The translations under genes were made by a program, and so were the position numbers. A stretch of 64,000 nt of DNA. Source: Antedon mediterranea. Its lineage: Eukaryota > Echinodermata > Crinoidea > Comatulida > Antedonidae. The stretch lies in the NCBI RefSeq assembly GCF_964355755.1, contig NC_092675.1:15205312-15269311 (forward strand). Direction: 5' to 3'. Positions within the stretch are counted from its first letter, which is position 1. Each line of letters opens with the position of its first letter. The notes beneath the pieces are model-generated. The model worked only from the letters and a program-made list of their open reading frames with translations. It was not told the origin of the DNA and searched no databases. Below, in pieces: positions 33,921 to 46,159 of this stretch.

Positions 33921-34361
33921 TTTTTATTATTAGTAGTAATAGGGTGTGTTATTATACATTTAAGTGTTATTCCATTGTAATACATTGTTTGTGTTTTCAA
34001 TAAAGCAACGTGGAGACGAAAACGCGACCTTCTATAGCACTATTCCTGACCGGCCGCCAGTCGAGTTATTAGCAGAATTTCGCGTAATTAATTACCGTAC
34101 CGTACAGACACTTGCATCTTATTTTAGTATTTTATTCATTTTAAATTGATCAATATTTATATCTGAAGGTATAAAACAATTTAGGATATTAAATAAATAA
34201 ATTGATGTCATCATGTTATTGTTTTTAAATTATGTTTGCGAACACGTACTACTTACAGTAGTTACTAATATATTAATATACAATAACAAATATATATATT
34301 TTGATATACTTTATGGAAAAAATATATATATTATTCTTAATAATTGGCTTATTATATTATA
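33921..34361. other. Non-coding AT-rich DNA
   Basis: Nothing recognised between the 75-bp satellite and the Helitron end. The 61-codon frame at 33964 has no features. Confidence 0.4.
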
Positions 34362-35862
34362 CTAGCAATTATACCCGCCCCAGGGCGGGTTTCAAAATTA
34401 GTTTACAGCCTTCTCAGTACATAACACCCGACGCCAGTATCTGTCTATACTCACCAACCTCCACCCCTCTTCAATAACACCCTCATACTCTTTCTTAAAA
34501 ACAAATTCTTCCCAGTGATGGACAAATTCAATTCAACCTAAGCTTCAAATTGAGAGGAGTATACATAGCTATGATGGGTCTAATAATGGTTGAAGCAAAG
34601 ATTATATAGCGCCGCTACGCGGCGCAAGATAGGTAACTGTTGCCAAGCTCCTAACTTATAACACTACGCGCCCAGTAAATCCATGGACGCCATTCGGGCG
34701 GACAGGTTATTATTGTGATTTAAATGTAAATGGTTTAAATTTTGCGGTCCGCCTCGAAGTATCTGTGGTTAACCATCTTTATGATTGATTCATGGAAAAG
34801 GGAAGAAATTATGTAAACAAAGTAAAATAAAAGTTTCTTTTGGATCTGGACACTTTCCGATTAATTCTGTGTGTTTACATTGATATGTTTGGTTAGACAA
34901 CTTCGTTCTTTAACCGAAACATCGTGGATATTGCCTTGACAACGACTTTATTCCGGTTCAAACTTGTCCGCCGGAATGGCGTCTATGGATTACAAAGGTC
35001 TCACCCAGTTACAATCTTTGGTTGAAGTACTGTACGTTGTAAATTGTGTAAATGAATAGGTGTCATATTGGCTGATAATTGAAATATCTAATTTAGATAC
35101 TGCGGTCCCCCAGCCTTCTTTCTCCTTTCACCACCCCAGCCACCATCAACAAACCTAACTCCTTCCCTGGACAGTTCAAATATAGTAACTTTTCCTATAC
35201 AATTCCAATCATATAGGCTACTTTACGCTAGTATTTTCGCTCCTCCTCTCCCCCTACAAACACACCCCAGATACACTGGGTGATGTGTTGAAGACGGTTC
35301 CAGTACAAATTATGTTATTATCACTCCCAACCCATAATAAGTGGCAGTTTTCAAATGTAGTTTAAAACATTCCAAATACAGTTTCGGTCATGGTGTTAGG
35401 CCTACATCCCCACCCCAAATTCCCAGCCACTTCCCAGGGATAATTAAATACTTTAAAATTTTCCAACCACAATTGTGGTGTTGGCAAAATCACGACTATG
35501 CCCTGAAGCCCAACTCCCAACCCCACTCTCGCACAATTTACGTTTTTTCCTTGGAGGCAGTAAACAACGTTATGTTCACACAGGAACGGATGTCTGTAAT
35601 GAGACAATCCAAGAGACCGATACATAGCTGGATATGGTTAAAGTACTTTGCTAAATGTGTAAATGAATACGGTGTCATATTGGTTAATGAATAAAATATA
35701 CGCCTTGCTGAGGATAATTAAAATGCTGTAAAACTTTTGTAGTATAATTTTACAATTCGATAGCCTACAACCCCGAGCCCTATCAAAAATGACATCACAA
35801 ATCACCACACCCCCCCTACCCCGCCCACAAAAACATTTTTTTAAATGTCTTCCGGGTACAAT
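34362..35862 (-). mobile_element. Non-autonomous Helitron, second copy, 5'-truncated
   Basis: On the minus strand it ends with a perfect hairpin ACCCGCCC/GGGCGGGT (34373-34390), TATAATTG, CTAG (34362-34365) and T, a textbook Helitron 3' end. The body matches 9372-10246 in blocks such as CAGTACATAACAC, CTATACTCACCAACCTCCA and GGTGTCATATTGGCTGATA. The 5' TC end is lost at about 35862, where the reversed dispersed repeat starts. It carries a 424-bp nested element (34596-35019). Confidence 0.85.
34596..35019. mobile_element. TIR element nested in the Helitron, 8-bp flanking repeat
   Basis: GGTTGAAG lies on both sides (34588-34595 and 35020-35027), and Helitron copy 1 has the site once (GGTTTAAG near 9532). 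The ends are CAAAGATT and AATCTTTG. Slightly further in, CCATGGACGCCATTCGGGCGG and the reverse of CCGCCGGAATGGCGTCTATGG form a second inverted repeat. 8-bp duplication fits hAT or P-type elements. Confidence 0.7.
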
Positions 35863-35864
35863 TT

Positions 35865-36170
35865 ATTTTCTCGAAATATTAGGTAGTTTATAATTCGAGT
35901 TGTTTATAGATAAATCGTATCATAAAAAATATCTAATTTTTACATGTTTAAAAGAATTTTCGTGAAATTCTGAGAGGCTCAACCACAGAAAATTAATATC
36001 AGTACATCATATGATGTCATTTTGTTGAAGGATTCTAACAATGCCTCGGAAACGCATGCTACACACGTACACACACAGTGCAAAAAGTTTCAAAGGAAAA
36101 TTCCATAGATAGGTCAGGGAGTTTTAGGTCCCTTTCGTGTACAGATTACATGGTAAAATAATTGATTAAA
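35865..36170. repeat. Dispersed repeat, reverse copy of 4418-4770
   Basis: Reverse-complement match to 4418-4770, including one end (GAGAGGCTCAACCAC near 35971) of the MITE at 4647 but not the other. It starts immediately at the broken 5' end of Helitron copy 2. Confidence 0.75.
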
Positions 36171-36400
36171 TATTTAATTACAATCCTATTTTAATCCATC
36201 ATCATCGTGTCGTCGCGAGAACGTAATAAATACAACAAACACGTACGTATTGTTCTTGATTAATAAAAGTACTCGCGCCGGGAGCTAGCCTAGGCTAGGC
36301 CGTGCAGGCCTAGGTAGAAAGAAAGTTGCCGGCGAAAATGTCAAAGTAGACGGTCGAACGCGCCGGTTGCCGGCTACTAACGAAACCCCTGATAAAGCGT

Positions 36401-36887
36401 TTAAAACATGCACTCAATTTCAAATAAAGAAGAATCAATCATAACGCCTAAATCCTTATGAACAGAAACATTTTCAAGAACAATATTATTAATCTTGAAA
36501 TCAAATTGAATGGGTTTTTTCTTAAGAGTAACAGACATAGATTTACATTTGGAGACATTAACAGACATACCCCAGTTGTAACACCAGAGAACAAGACCAT
36601 CCAAATCTGCTTGCAGAAGCAACATATCATTATCAGTTGTAATAGTCCGAAAAAGTTTAATGTCATCAGCAAATAATAAAAAATTAGAATGATGTGGAAT
36701 AGAAGAAAAATCATTAATAAACATAGTAAAGAAAAGAGGACCCAGAATAGAACCTTGTGGGACTCCAGACAAAACAGGAAGCCATTCAGATGAGCAACCG
36801 TCAATTGTAACTTTCTGGTGTCTATTATTAAGGTGGTAACTGGTTATTAAGGTAAAAGTTTATGAACTAAAAAATTGTGTGGAACCT
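36401..36887 (-). pseudogene. LINE reverse transcriptase, second half
   Basis: Minus-strand text from 36887 down: NFLVHKL, then [72 protein letters not shown]. The order is RT motifs 4 to 7. It follows directly on DMAKAFDQVP at 38271-38290 once the hAT-like insertion is taken out. Stops occur near 36870. Ends at about 36401 in mid-domain, so the 3' end is lost. Confidence 0.85.
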
Positions 36888-38262
36888 CAGGGGTCCCAAG
36901 TCTACCGCTACTCGCGGTAGTCTACCGCTTTTAGAACCCATCTACCGCGCTACCGCTATCTCGACGTTTTCTACCGCATTTTGATTTTTTTACCGCATTT
37001 TCAAATTTCCCCATATTTTTGGCCAAATTGATTTACGGTTACACCCAGGCTCAGCCCAGGTCAACAATAATCAATAAATAACTAGACAAAAGTGAGGCAG
37101 GATGTTGAAACAATGTCTATTCATGCAGTCTCTGTGGTCTATTATTGTATTTTTATTTGTATGCACTGCCTTTGTTAAACCGTAACAATAATATAAACAT
37201 GCACGGTTACTACACGCCGGACGTAGAAAAAAAAGAAGCGTGCAACCAACCGTGAATCAATCACGTGGTCACCGGAATACGCGATTATCAATTTTGGGAG
37301 GATCCAAGTTTTAACTAAATAAACGCTTTGATTACACAGTGATTGAGACACGTTTTTAATAGTTATTACATTTTTAAACACCCTCATAATTAATGGACTC
37401 TACCAATGTTGATCCGCTGCAAAGAACAACAGATCGCACATCGCACGAGGTTGTTGAGGCGGTGTTTTATTTGGTTTTACTGTACGATCCGATAATACGA
37501 GCATATGGATTCGCCAAGCAAGTAGGCCTACGTTTAATAAAAATTTACCTAAGATTGTTGTAAGCTCTTTTGTTCAAACTTGTTATTTATATAGCAATAA
37601 TCCACCCGTTCCGGCATGCACGCTAGGCCTCTATTCTAGCCTAGGCCTACTCCTCGATCGATGTCGATGGTGGGGAATTTCCCAGCGATAAGAAATCGGC
37701 GAAATAGCTCATAAACGGCCTACATTTTAATGTTATATCTTTAATGCCAGTGTAATTACGTATGGATAAAACAATATAAAACTCAATGTTTTTCATCTGA
37801 AATAATATGTTAACTCGCGTAATGTAGCATAAGACGGATTCGGAATAGTTATTTCTTATTATTATTTTTGGGGGGGGGGGGGTTAAAATGGTAGCTAGCT
37901 AGGGCCTAGTAGAAGCCCTAGGCTAGGCCTGTGCCTATGTAATTAAGTTAAATTATTTTATATACTGAATTTTAGTTAAAATACAGTATATATTTTTTTA
38001 ATTCTTTGTACTGAGGATGTGTCCATAAAAAAAATAAGAATGTAAAAATACTGATGGATAAACCTATGTAAAAATTAAGTAAACTTATGTGTAAATATTG
38101 TATATACTGTATATGTAACATATTTAGTTAATTAATTAAGAGACGTAAACGACACGCGTGTTGATTTTCGATTCCCCGCGCGTTGACTTTCGACGCCCCG
38201 ACGAATTGAATGTGGTTCACGACAAAATTTCCTGCGAATGGACTTTCCCAAGTTGGGACCTC
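36888..38262. mobile_element. hAT-like non-autonomous element in a LINE, 8-bp TSD
   Basis: Ends are CAGGGGTCCCAAG on the left and the reverse of GAGGTCCCAAC on the right, both flanked by TGGAACCT (36880-36887, 38263-38270). Removing the element and one flanking copy restores the LINE frame (DQVP joined to HNFL). CAGGGGTC ends and an 8-bp duplication define hAT elements. CTACCGC repeats lie under the left terminus (six or more between 36902 and 36995), resembling subterminal transposase sites. The interior shares 37427-37950 with 59434-59890. A G run lies at about 37871-37882. No transposase frame. Confidence 0.85.
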
Positions 38263-39969
38263 TGGAACCTGATCAAATGCTTTAGCCATATCTGTGTAGA
38301 TGATTTCACATTGCTTTTTGGAATCAATAGCAGAGTAAGCATGTGACAAAAGGACTGAAAGATTAGTCTCACATGACCTGCCTGGAAAAAATCCATGTTG
38401 TTTGTCAGTAATGAACAGACATGGCTAAAGATTTGATCATGGATAATTCTTTCAAAAATCTTGGACAACGAAGGTATTAACGAAATAGGTCTGTAATTTT
38501 TAACATCAGACTTGGAGCCCCCTTATGGATGGGACAGACACTGGCTTTCTTCCAAATGTCTGGGTAACACATTTCATTAAGAGATCTTTCAAATAATTTC
38601 TTACAAGGCATAGAAAGAGGTTGAGAAGCCATAGATAACATAACATTGCTGATGCCATCACAACCCGAGGCTTTATGTACATTAATTTCACTCAAAAGCT
38701 TCTGAATTTGATTTTGTTCAATATTTACAAAATTAAAAGTGTCAATGGGATATTCAGGGAGATTCGGATGGTCTTGAACTCCGTCGTTACAGTTGTAAGC
38801 AGAATGAAAAAAACAAATAAATTGGCTTTGTCTTTTGGTAAATGTGCAGATTTACCACTAAAATGAAGCTCAGAAGGAATACTTGAAGACTTATGGGAAG
38901 ATCTGAGCCATGACCAAAATCGTTTAGGATTAATTACAACATCACGACATAAAGAATCAACATAATTACGATATTTAAAATTGTATAGCTTCTTAAAATT
39001 AGATCTTGCAAAACGAAAATTCTCAATGTTCAACCGATTACCATTTCTTTTCTTATCTTTAAAATAAGACTCTTTAAGCTTAAGTGCACCATACAATTCA
39101 TTGTCAAACCAAGGAGGTAATTTTCTTTTGGGTTTAAAAATAGGTACCAAATCATGAACAGTAGCTAATACAAGATCATAAAATAATTTTCTAGCATCGT
39201 TAACATCATCGGTTAAATCAAGAATATCCCATGGGATGTGAGTAAGCGTCTCAATGAAATCAACTTTATTCAGTTTTTTAAAATTGTAGAGGGGACGAGA
39301 GTCATAATTACATTGTGAAGAAAGAAAATTAATTGGATAACTAAAATTGATTGCACAGTGATCTGAATCAAAAATATCCTGACCAGGTGAAACATCATTG
39401 CATGTCTTATTGCACAAAACTAGATCAAGAGTGTGATCAGCACATGTCGGAAAATTAACATATTGATTTCTTAAATTATTGAAATTATTAAAAATGTTGT
39501 CGATAAATAATTTGCCATTTGTATTTACAGGTGCATTACAAATTAAATCATTATTAATATTATTAGACCAATTAACTTCTGGTAAATTAAAATCACCCAT
39601 CAATAAAATATCATGATTAAAACTTTGAAATTCATATTGCACATTGTTAATCGATTGTGAAAGTAATTCATTCAATTGAGTCTCTTGCCGCGGAGGGTGG
39701 TCTGTAGTAGATGCCAACAATTAGAAACTCAGTTCATGGTTATTAGTTTCTAGATGCTCAAGACGACTGGATCTAAATTTGTTGCTGACCAAAAGTAAAA
39801 CACCTCTTCGTCCATTATTACGGTCTTTACGATATAAATTATAATTCATATCTGGAACAGTGTCATTTAGCCATGTCTCAGTAAGGGCTATCATGTCTAA
39901 ATATTTAGTGAACATATGACTGTGCAACTCTGATGTATGTCTCCATTTTGTTTTTAACACTTCTAACAT
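38263..39969 (-). pseudogene. LINE endonuclease and first half of RT
   Basis: Endonuclease runs from 39969: MIALTETWLND, GRRGVLLLVSN, LLMGDFNLPEVNW, DHTLDLVLCN, DSDHCAINFS, then a long linker (KRKLPPWFDNELYGALK, NPKRFWSWLR) to about 38725. RT starts at 38695 with KASGCDGISNVML, SVCPIHKG, a frameshift, NYRPISLIPSLSKIFERI, QAGHVR and IIYTDMAKAFDQVP at 38271. Stop at 39720 and several shifts. Together with 36401-36887 it is one CR1/Jockey-like LINE. Confidence 0.9.
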
Positions 39970-40472
39970 TTTGGTAGTAGACTGTTATTGCATCCTTCTG
40001 CTTTCTGTTGTTGAAGGCACTACTGTAGGCAGTTCTATGTCTCGGCATAAGGTGATCTCGACATAGAACATACCGATACGTACATCGTTTGAGTAATACG
40101 AAATAGCTTTCCCGAGAAATCTACGTTTCTGTTTTGATCTAATAATTCTAGCAACAACAACCAGGCAGAAGCCACAGTATAGTTGACCACGGAAAGCTAT
40201 CACTATGTTGAAGGTATAACTCACGAAAGTACGATGAAATTCTAGGCCTAGGCCGGTTGAACTGGAACTCAGATATGTAGGCATCACCATACCACCGGCC
40301 ACAGTAAGGTTGGGTGCATTCTTGCTATAATTACGGTAAGCATATCCTGGCCTAGCTTTTCACATAAAATTACAGGTTCCATGTACATACTATCCGGTTG
40401 AAACTTTCCTAAAATTTTTGTAATAACCACGAGACACACAGTACACGCAACCAAAGAGGCGCGAAAATATCT
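39970..40472. other. Upstream region of the LINE, no clear gene
   Basis: A 105-codon minus frame (39985-40302) directly precedes the endonuclease frame but has no motif I recognise; it may be LINE 5' UTR or a damaged ORF1. No other signal. Confidence 0.35.
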
Positions 40473-40600
40473 GACAAATCACATGTAACTACTGGCAAAC
40501 GAGATGAATATTTATTTCGTGAGCTTCATTTGTGTCGAGTGCACGTGCGACATATGAAAGGCCAAAAGTGCCAAAAGTATAATGTTACAATAATGATACA
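40473..40600 (-). repeat. 3' LTR fragment of the Gypsy element
   Basis: Direct repeat of about 45433-45540 in the 5' LTR: ACATGTAACTACTGGCAAAC, GTGCGACATATGAAAGGCC, AAGTATAATGTTACAATAAT. It has a 20-odd-bp insertion after GCAAACGA and lacks the last 22 bp of the LTR. The rest of this LTR (about 40601-41390) is diverged and contains the TTAA element. Confidence 0.7.
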
Positions 40601-40650
40601 TCCTTTCTATTATATGTTTTTGTAGTTAAAGTCTTAAAATATTATTAAAG

Positions 40651-41284
40651 TTAAAGCCCCATTCCCTACGTTTTTTAGATCTAATTTAAGATCACAAACT
40701 ATATTTAATGTAAAAATAATACTATATGATCCTATTGCGATAACTTTTTTCGTCTTTAAACGGTTAAAAATGTGAAAAATAAGTCGATTCTAATAATTAT
40801 AGCGGCCCGCTATAAATCCCAAAATGCATTGCGCGCGGATTGATATTTTTGTTTTTCACCTGTAATTCGCCCACTTTTCGATCGATCGTGAGGCCAAAAC
40901 AAATGGAAGACTCCTAACTTTTCAGCGAAAATACCGGGTTTTCCCCAATTTGTATCAACGGAGTCTGGCAAAAATAGAAAGACAATTAATGCAGCAACTA
41001 TACAACGTCAGGCTAGGTATATAGGTAGCGTACGATGTTCGTACGTTACCGATGTTTACCAGCTAGGCCTACAAAACTAAGCCTAGCTAGGCTAGGCCTA
41101 AGACCGTCCACGAGAGGTCGATCGCTGCGAGCTACTTAGGTAGTGCATTGTTTCTCACTTTTTATCATAATTTACCATAAAACGTACATTTAAGACAAGG
41201 AATGACATGGTTTAATGTTTTTAAAGTGATATATATGTATTATTTTCCAAAAAACGTCCAAAATTGCAGGGAAGGGGTCTTTAA
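40651..41284. mobile_element. 634-bp TTAA element (MITE), copy 2, inverted
   Basis: Reverse-complement of 26111-26744, same length, TTAA at both ends, TIR TTAAAGCCCCATTCCC. The position of the Helitron insertion seen in copy 3 is unoccupied here (40708/40709). It sits in the 3' flank of the Gypsy coding region, probably within its LTR. Confidence 0.85.
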
Positions 41285-41435
41285 AGAACACTAACAAGTT
41301 AACAATTGTAAAAACAAAACTGAATGCTTAATCAACCTCTAATTAACACAATGTTAAAAAGCAAGAAACTGACCATCATCGGGTGGACTACCTCCGGTCT
41401 TTTGGGTTTATTTTGCCCACGAGCATGATACACAA

Positions 41436-44400
41436 CTATTTATAGCGAACGTAATCATCAAATCTTGCTGGCTCCTTTCGCTCTCTTTCCGACCTTCTAA
41501 TGGGAAGCTCATGCTCAGGAATCGGTTCTCTTACTTCCTCTGTTTGTTCTTGATTCACTATGTTTTCATTTTGTGGCTCAGGGATGTCTATGTCAACATC
41601 AACACTGTGATCTGCCTTTTCTTTTGACAATCTGAGGTGTTCTCGATTTCTTCTGAAAGCACCATCACCTTGTATTACCTCATATGACCGATCATCTAAT
41701 CTTTTTGAGACTGTTGCCTTTTCCCATATCTTGTTCTGTCTGAAGGGCTTCATCCTGACCACGTATGTTTGTCAAAATACAGTATTGTGCTTGACGTTTC
41801 TGGTTACGTGCAAGTTTTGCATTGTCATCATGGCTGGTATGTTGCGCTAACAGTAGTGATTTTGTAGTAGGAAGAATAGTTTTTGTTCTTCTCAGAAAGA
41901 AACGCTGAGTAGGACTGCTGTCAAGCCCTTGACTAGGGGTGTTACGAATGTTAAATAATGCAACAAATTGCTCCTGATTGGAACGGCCGCACCTTTTTAA
42001 CATCTTTTTTGCAGCCTTAACAGCTGACTCTACCTTGCCATTAGCCTTGCTATTGTATGGTGAGGTTGTTAAGTGGTTTATACCATATTTTGAGCAGAAA
42101 TCATTGAACTCTACAGATGCTAACTGTTGCCCATTATCACTTACAATACTGTCTGGTAACCCATATCTTCCAAAATGAACCTTGAGTTTATTTATGATTG
42201 ATTGGGTTGTGGTTTTTGATAGTTTGTCCAATTCCCAAAAATTTGACCTTTAACATACAGTTACTAGATATTGTACTTTGTTGTATTCAAAAAGATCGAC
42301 CCCAATCTTCTCCCATGCATGCTCTGGTATGTCGTGCGACATTAAGGGTTGAGAAGTGGAATCCTCCATGCATATCTCACATGTTTGAATCCAATCACTG
42401 ATTTCATGTGTCATTTGGGGCCAGAAAACATACTCTCTTGCATGTCGTAGTGTGCTATCTATGCCATTGTGGCCAACGTGTAACGTTTTTTTGATCGCAG
42501 GTCTCATTGACTGCGGAATAACAATACGTTCACCTTTGTATATGAGGTCATTATTTACACTAAGCTCATCCTTATAACTAAAATATGGTACAATTGTGGG
42601 GTCTAAGTCACATTTGCGCTCTGGCCAGCCTTGTAATATTACCCGTTTCAGAGCATGAAAAGATTTATCGTCATTTGTGTGTTGTTTTAGTTCGATCAGT
42701 TGATCGTCTGGTAGATCTACAGTATAGGCCTATATAATAACATTAATAACATCAAATTCGTCTTGTGTGCCAGTATGTGGCAAGAATGAGCGACTTAATA
42801 CGTAGGCAAGAACATTACTTTTACCCTTTATGTAGTGTACATCAATGTTATATCCCAATGCTCTTAGGAGCATGCCTTGTAGGCGCTTAGGAACTTTGTC
42901 AAGAGGCTTATTTACAATACATTCAAGAGGCTTATGATCAGTTAAAACTTTAACTGGCCTAGCAAAAGTGAACTAATTCCACTTTTCCAAAGCATTGACG
43001 ATGGCTAACATTTCTTTCTCAATGACTTGAGTATCGGACTTCAGCCTCTGTGACCCCTCAGCTTGTCCATGCAATGGGTCTACCTTCTTGAACCATGACC
43101 GCACATATGCCATTGGCACTTGCATCAGATTGAATGATTAATTCTTTATTGGTGTCATAGTATGCCAACACTGGGGCTCCAGTTATCAGTTTCTTAATAA
43201 TAGAAAAAGCTTTGTCATTGACAGCATCCCATACCCAGACAGAATTCTTACGGGTAAGATTATTTAGGTGTCATGATATTGACGAAGCTAGGTAAATATC
43301 TAGATAAATAATTTACCATACCACGAAGTCGATCAATGTCATCTTTACATTTAGGTTTAGGCATGTTGTGAATTGCATCAACTTTGCTTTGGTCGATCTT
43401 CAAACCAGTATTTGTTACTACATGACCAAGAAAGCTAACTTCATTAACCTTGAATTTACACTTATCTTTGTTTAAGATGATGCCTATATCCTGGCAGTGG
43501 CATCTTTCTAGAAATATACGTAAAAATAAATCATGACTTTTGTCATCATTAGCCCAAATAATGATATCATCAGCTATACATTCTACATTGTCTAAACCTT
43601 CAAGGGCTTGCTTAAGGCGTTTCTGAAAAATTTCAATTGACGGTTTTACTTTTAACCCATACGGAAGGCAACGCCATTTATATCTACCCCAAGGTGTAGC
43701 CATAGTAGTTAGTATACTTGAGTCAAAGTTTACAATGCAAATATCCCTCTTTAAGATCACATGTAGAGAAGACCTTAGCATAAGATAACTTAGGTAATAT
43801 GTCATCTAACACAGGCAAAGGATAATGCTCCCTCATAAGGTTATCATTTAGTGAACGCGGGTCAATACAGATCCTAATCTTACCAGACTTTTTCTGAGCA
43901 ACAGACATTTGGTTAACCCATTCGGTAGGCTCACTAATCTTTGCAATGATGCCACAGGATTCCATATCATCAAGCTCTGCCTTCACTGAACATTTGATTG
44001 CTTCTGGAAGTGTTCTCGCTGGTCTGATTACACGTCTAGCACCTTCTGAAATGGCTAATTTAACTGGTTCACCTGGTCACCAACTCTTTTAGAATCAAAT
44101 ACCTGAGGAAACTCAGCGAAGATGTTGTAATCGGTGTTTACTTTCAACACATGTGCAACATCCATTGAATTGTAATTAACAGTTAGTCCCATTTTTTCTG
44201 CAGCAGTTTTGTCAAGAATTGGAACAAAGGAAACATCAACAATGGTGAAATCTATCTTGTATTTTTTGTTGTTAGCGGGGTTTCTTACGATTAGTCTACA
44301 TTTTCCTAGTGCGGGTTGTGTGGACTTGTTCCACATTCGCAATGCAAATAGTATCAGTTGCTATTAGATAACGTTTTGGTAGCAAATTAACCGTAGCACC

Positions 44401-45322
44401 AGAGTCGACCTGAAACTGCACTTTCACATTGTGTACCAACATATTACAATGTATGCTGTTATCATTTATTGAATTAACTTGAACAATACAGCTGACGGAT
44501 TCAGCAGAATCAGAGTCATCTTGTGTAGTGCAATTAACATTCTTCGCACAAACTTGTGAGGATTTGAAATGGTTACGTTTGCCACATGTAGCACACTTTT
44601 TTCCCCATGCTGGACATTTTGATTTGTCCATGAGATGAATTTTACAACAAAATTTGCACTTACGTTCAACTTTCCTTTCATTATGACCAACTTTGTTGTC
44701 ATTTTTAAAAGCATGGACTTCACTACTACTGCTGAGAGAACGCATTTGAGTTGTGGCTGCTTCAATGGCTTTGCAGATCTCAATTGATTTTTGAAGGGTA
44801 AAATCATGGGTGGCCATCATTTTTTCCTGCATCTTGGGGTCACAGACACCTAGCAATATTCTGTCCATTAGCAGGAGGTCTTTCATACAGTTGCAAAACC
44901 AACAGTTTATTGTGAGAGTACGTAAAGCTGCTACATACTGAGCTATGGTTTCTCCTTGTTGTTGGTTTCGTTTATTGACGAGTTTGACCTAAAAAGTGCT
45001 GGTCAAATTTTTGCAAGATAGTATCAGAATTCTCAATCTCAGTTGAACTAAAATTCATACCGTTATATATTTTTACGCCTTCAGGCCCCAAAGCATGCAG
45101 TAACATCGCTTTTTTGTACTGTGTATCCTCATTAGAGATATGAGATAAGACGCAATTGTTAGAATACAATTGCTTCCATAGATGCCATTCGTCAGGACCA
45201 TAATCAGCTTTGATTTTGTCTGGCGGCGATACATTGATGCGTTTCCGGCCGGGTCGTTGTACGGTAGGTTGGGGGCCAACCTGAGAGTCCCCATCAGCAA
45301 CAGGTGCATCAGGCAAAGACAT
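41436..45322 (-). pseudogene. Ty3/Gypsy gag-pol, decayed
   Basis: Pieces in order from 45322 downward. Gag: 44972-45322, with DEWHLWKQLYSN and YKKAMLLHALG. Gag end and protease: 44296-44886 with zinc knuckles (CKFCCKIHLMDKSKC, CATCGKRNHFKSSQVC) and the aspartic active site DSGA. RT: 43260-43986 with EWVNQMSVAQKKSGKIRIC, FSTCDLKEGY, LPYGLKVKPSIEIFQ and IADD, FLGHVV. RNase H (about 42700-43260) is mostly unreadable. Integrase: H-C zinc head at 42250-42507 and the catalytic core at 41692-42231 with IVSDNGQQ and SPYNSKANGKVES. C-terminus at 41436-41762. There are at least six frame breaks, so it is inactive. Confidence 0.9.
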
Positions 45323-45398
45323 TTTATCTTAAAAATGTACACACAAATATGAGAATGCTCTAAGACAATAGTACTTTAATATACTTCGGTTCGAATAA

Positions 45399-45410
45399 CC
45401 GCTGCCACCA
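45399..45410 (-). promoter_or_regulatory. Retrotransposon primer binding site
   Basis: Right next to the 5' LTR the minus strand reads TGGTGGCAGCGG, continuing GTTATTCG. A PBS begins with TGG (pairing with tRNA CCA) just after the LTR's terminal CA, as here. The primer tRNA is not determined. Confidence 0.65.
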
Positions 45411-45783
45411 TGTGTAATTATGTCAAAAATAAGACAAATGACATGTAACTACTGGCAAACGAGCTTCATTTGTGTCGAGTGGACGTGCGACATATGAAAG
45501 GCCAAAAGTGCCAAAAGTATAATGTTACAATAATGATACAATATCGAAACACGTAATTGTTTACATTCCATAATAAAACCGCGCGTCACTACCTCCTCTG
45601 ACGATCTTCTCTCAAGCGCGGAGAGGTCGACGATCTAATCGCCGTCTCCGTGTTCGCGATATACTTCCCGCGATATCGCCACATGATAAACGGAATAGTA
45701 TAGAGAGAGCCCTCTGTGTTTTTTGTGAATAAAGTTTTGTTGTCTTCAAACGTTGGTCTACTACTCCATGTTAATCACACACA
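45411..45783 (-). repeat. 5' LTR of the Gypsy element
   Basis: A 373-bp block with TG...CA ends on the minus strand (TGTGTGTGATTAACATGG start, ATAATTACACA end) directly before the PBS. The section 45433-45540 recurs as the 3' LTR fragment at 40473-40600. Confidence 0.7.
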
Positions 45784-46099
45784 ACGTTCGTTATTCAGCC
45801 ACCGTTTAAGATAACTTCACTAAACTAGGCCCGAGGGCCTGAATGATAAACGATCCGTCGGGTTGCAGAAAAATAATCATTCAAATAGTCATTTTATTTT
45901 AAAAAGACATGGCTGATAAATTTTAGGGGGCGCTAAAGCCTGTTTATCCCCCGCCTAAATCCACGCCTGGAAACAACTAACTGAATATCGTGATGTTCGT
46001 GCAAATTTTGCCCATCTCTCCTCCTCGTAGAAGGAAATTATTGATAGGAATGCTGTATTAGAGGAACAAGTCAAGTCATTGCACTACAGGTACAAGTAA
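45784..46099. other. Non-coding DNA
   Basis: Spacer with a GGGGGCGCTAAAG...CCCCCGCC piece (about 45927-45955) like that near 15180. No gene. Confidence 0.4.
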
Positions 46100-46159
46100 G
46101 TGCAAAATCAAATACTCAAACATCTATTGAATTGAATAACCCTTGCCTCAGTATCACTA

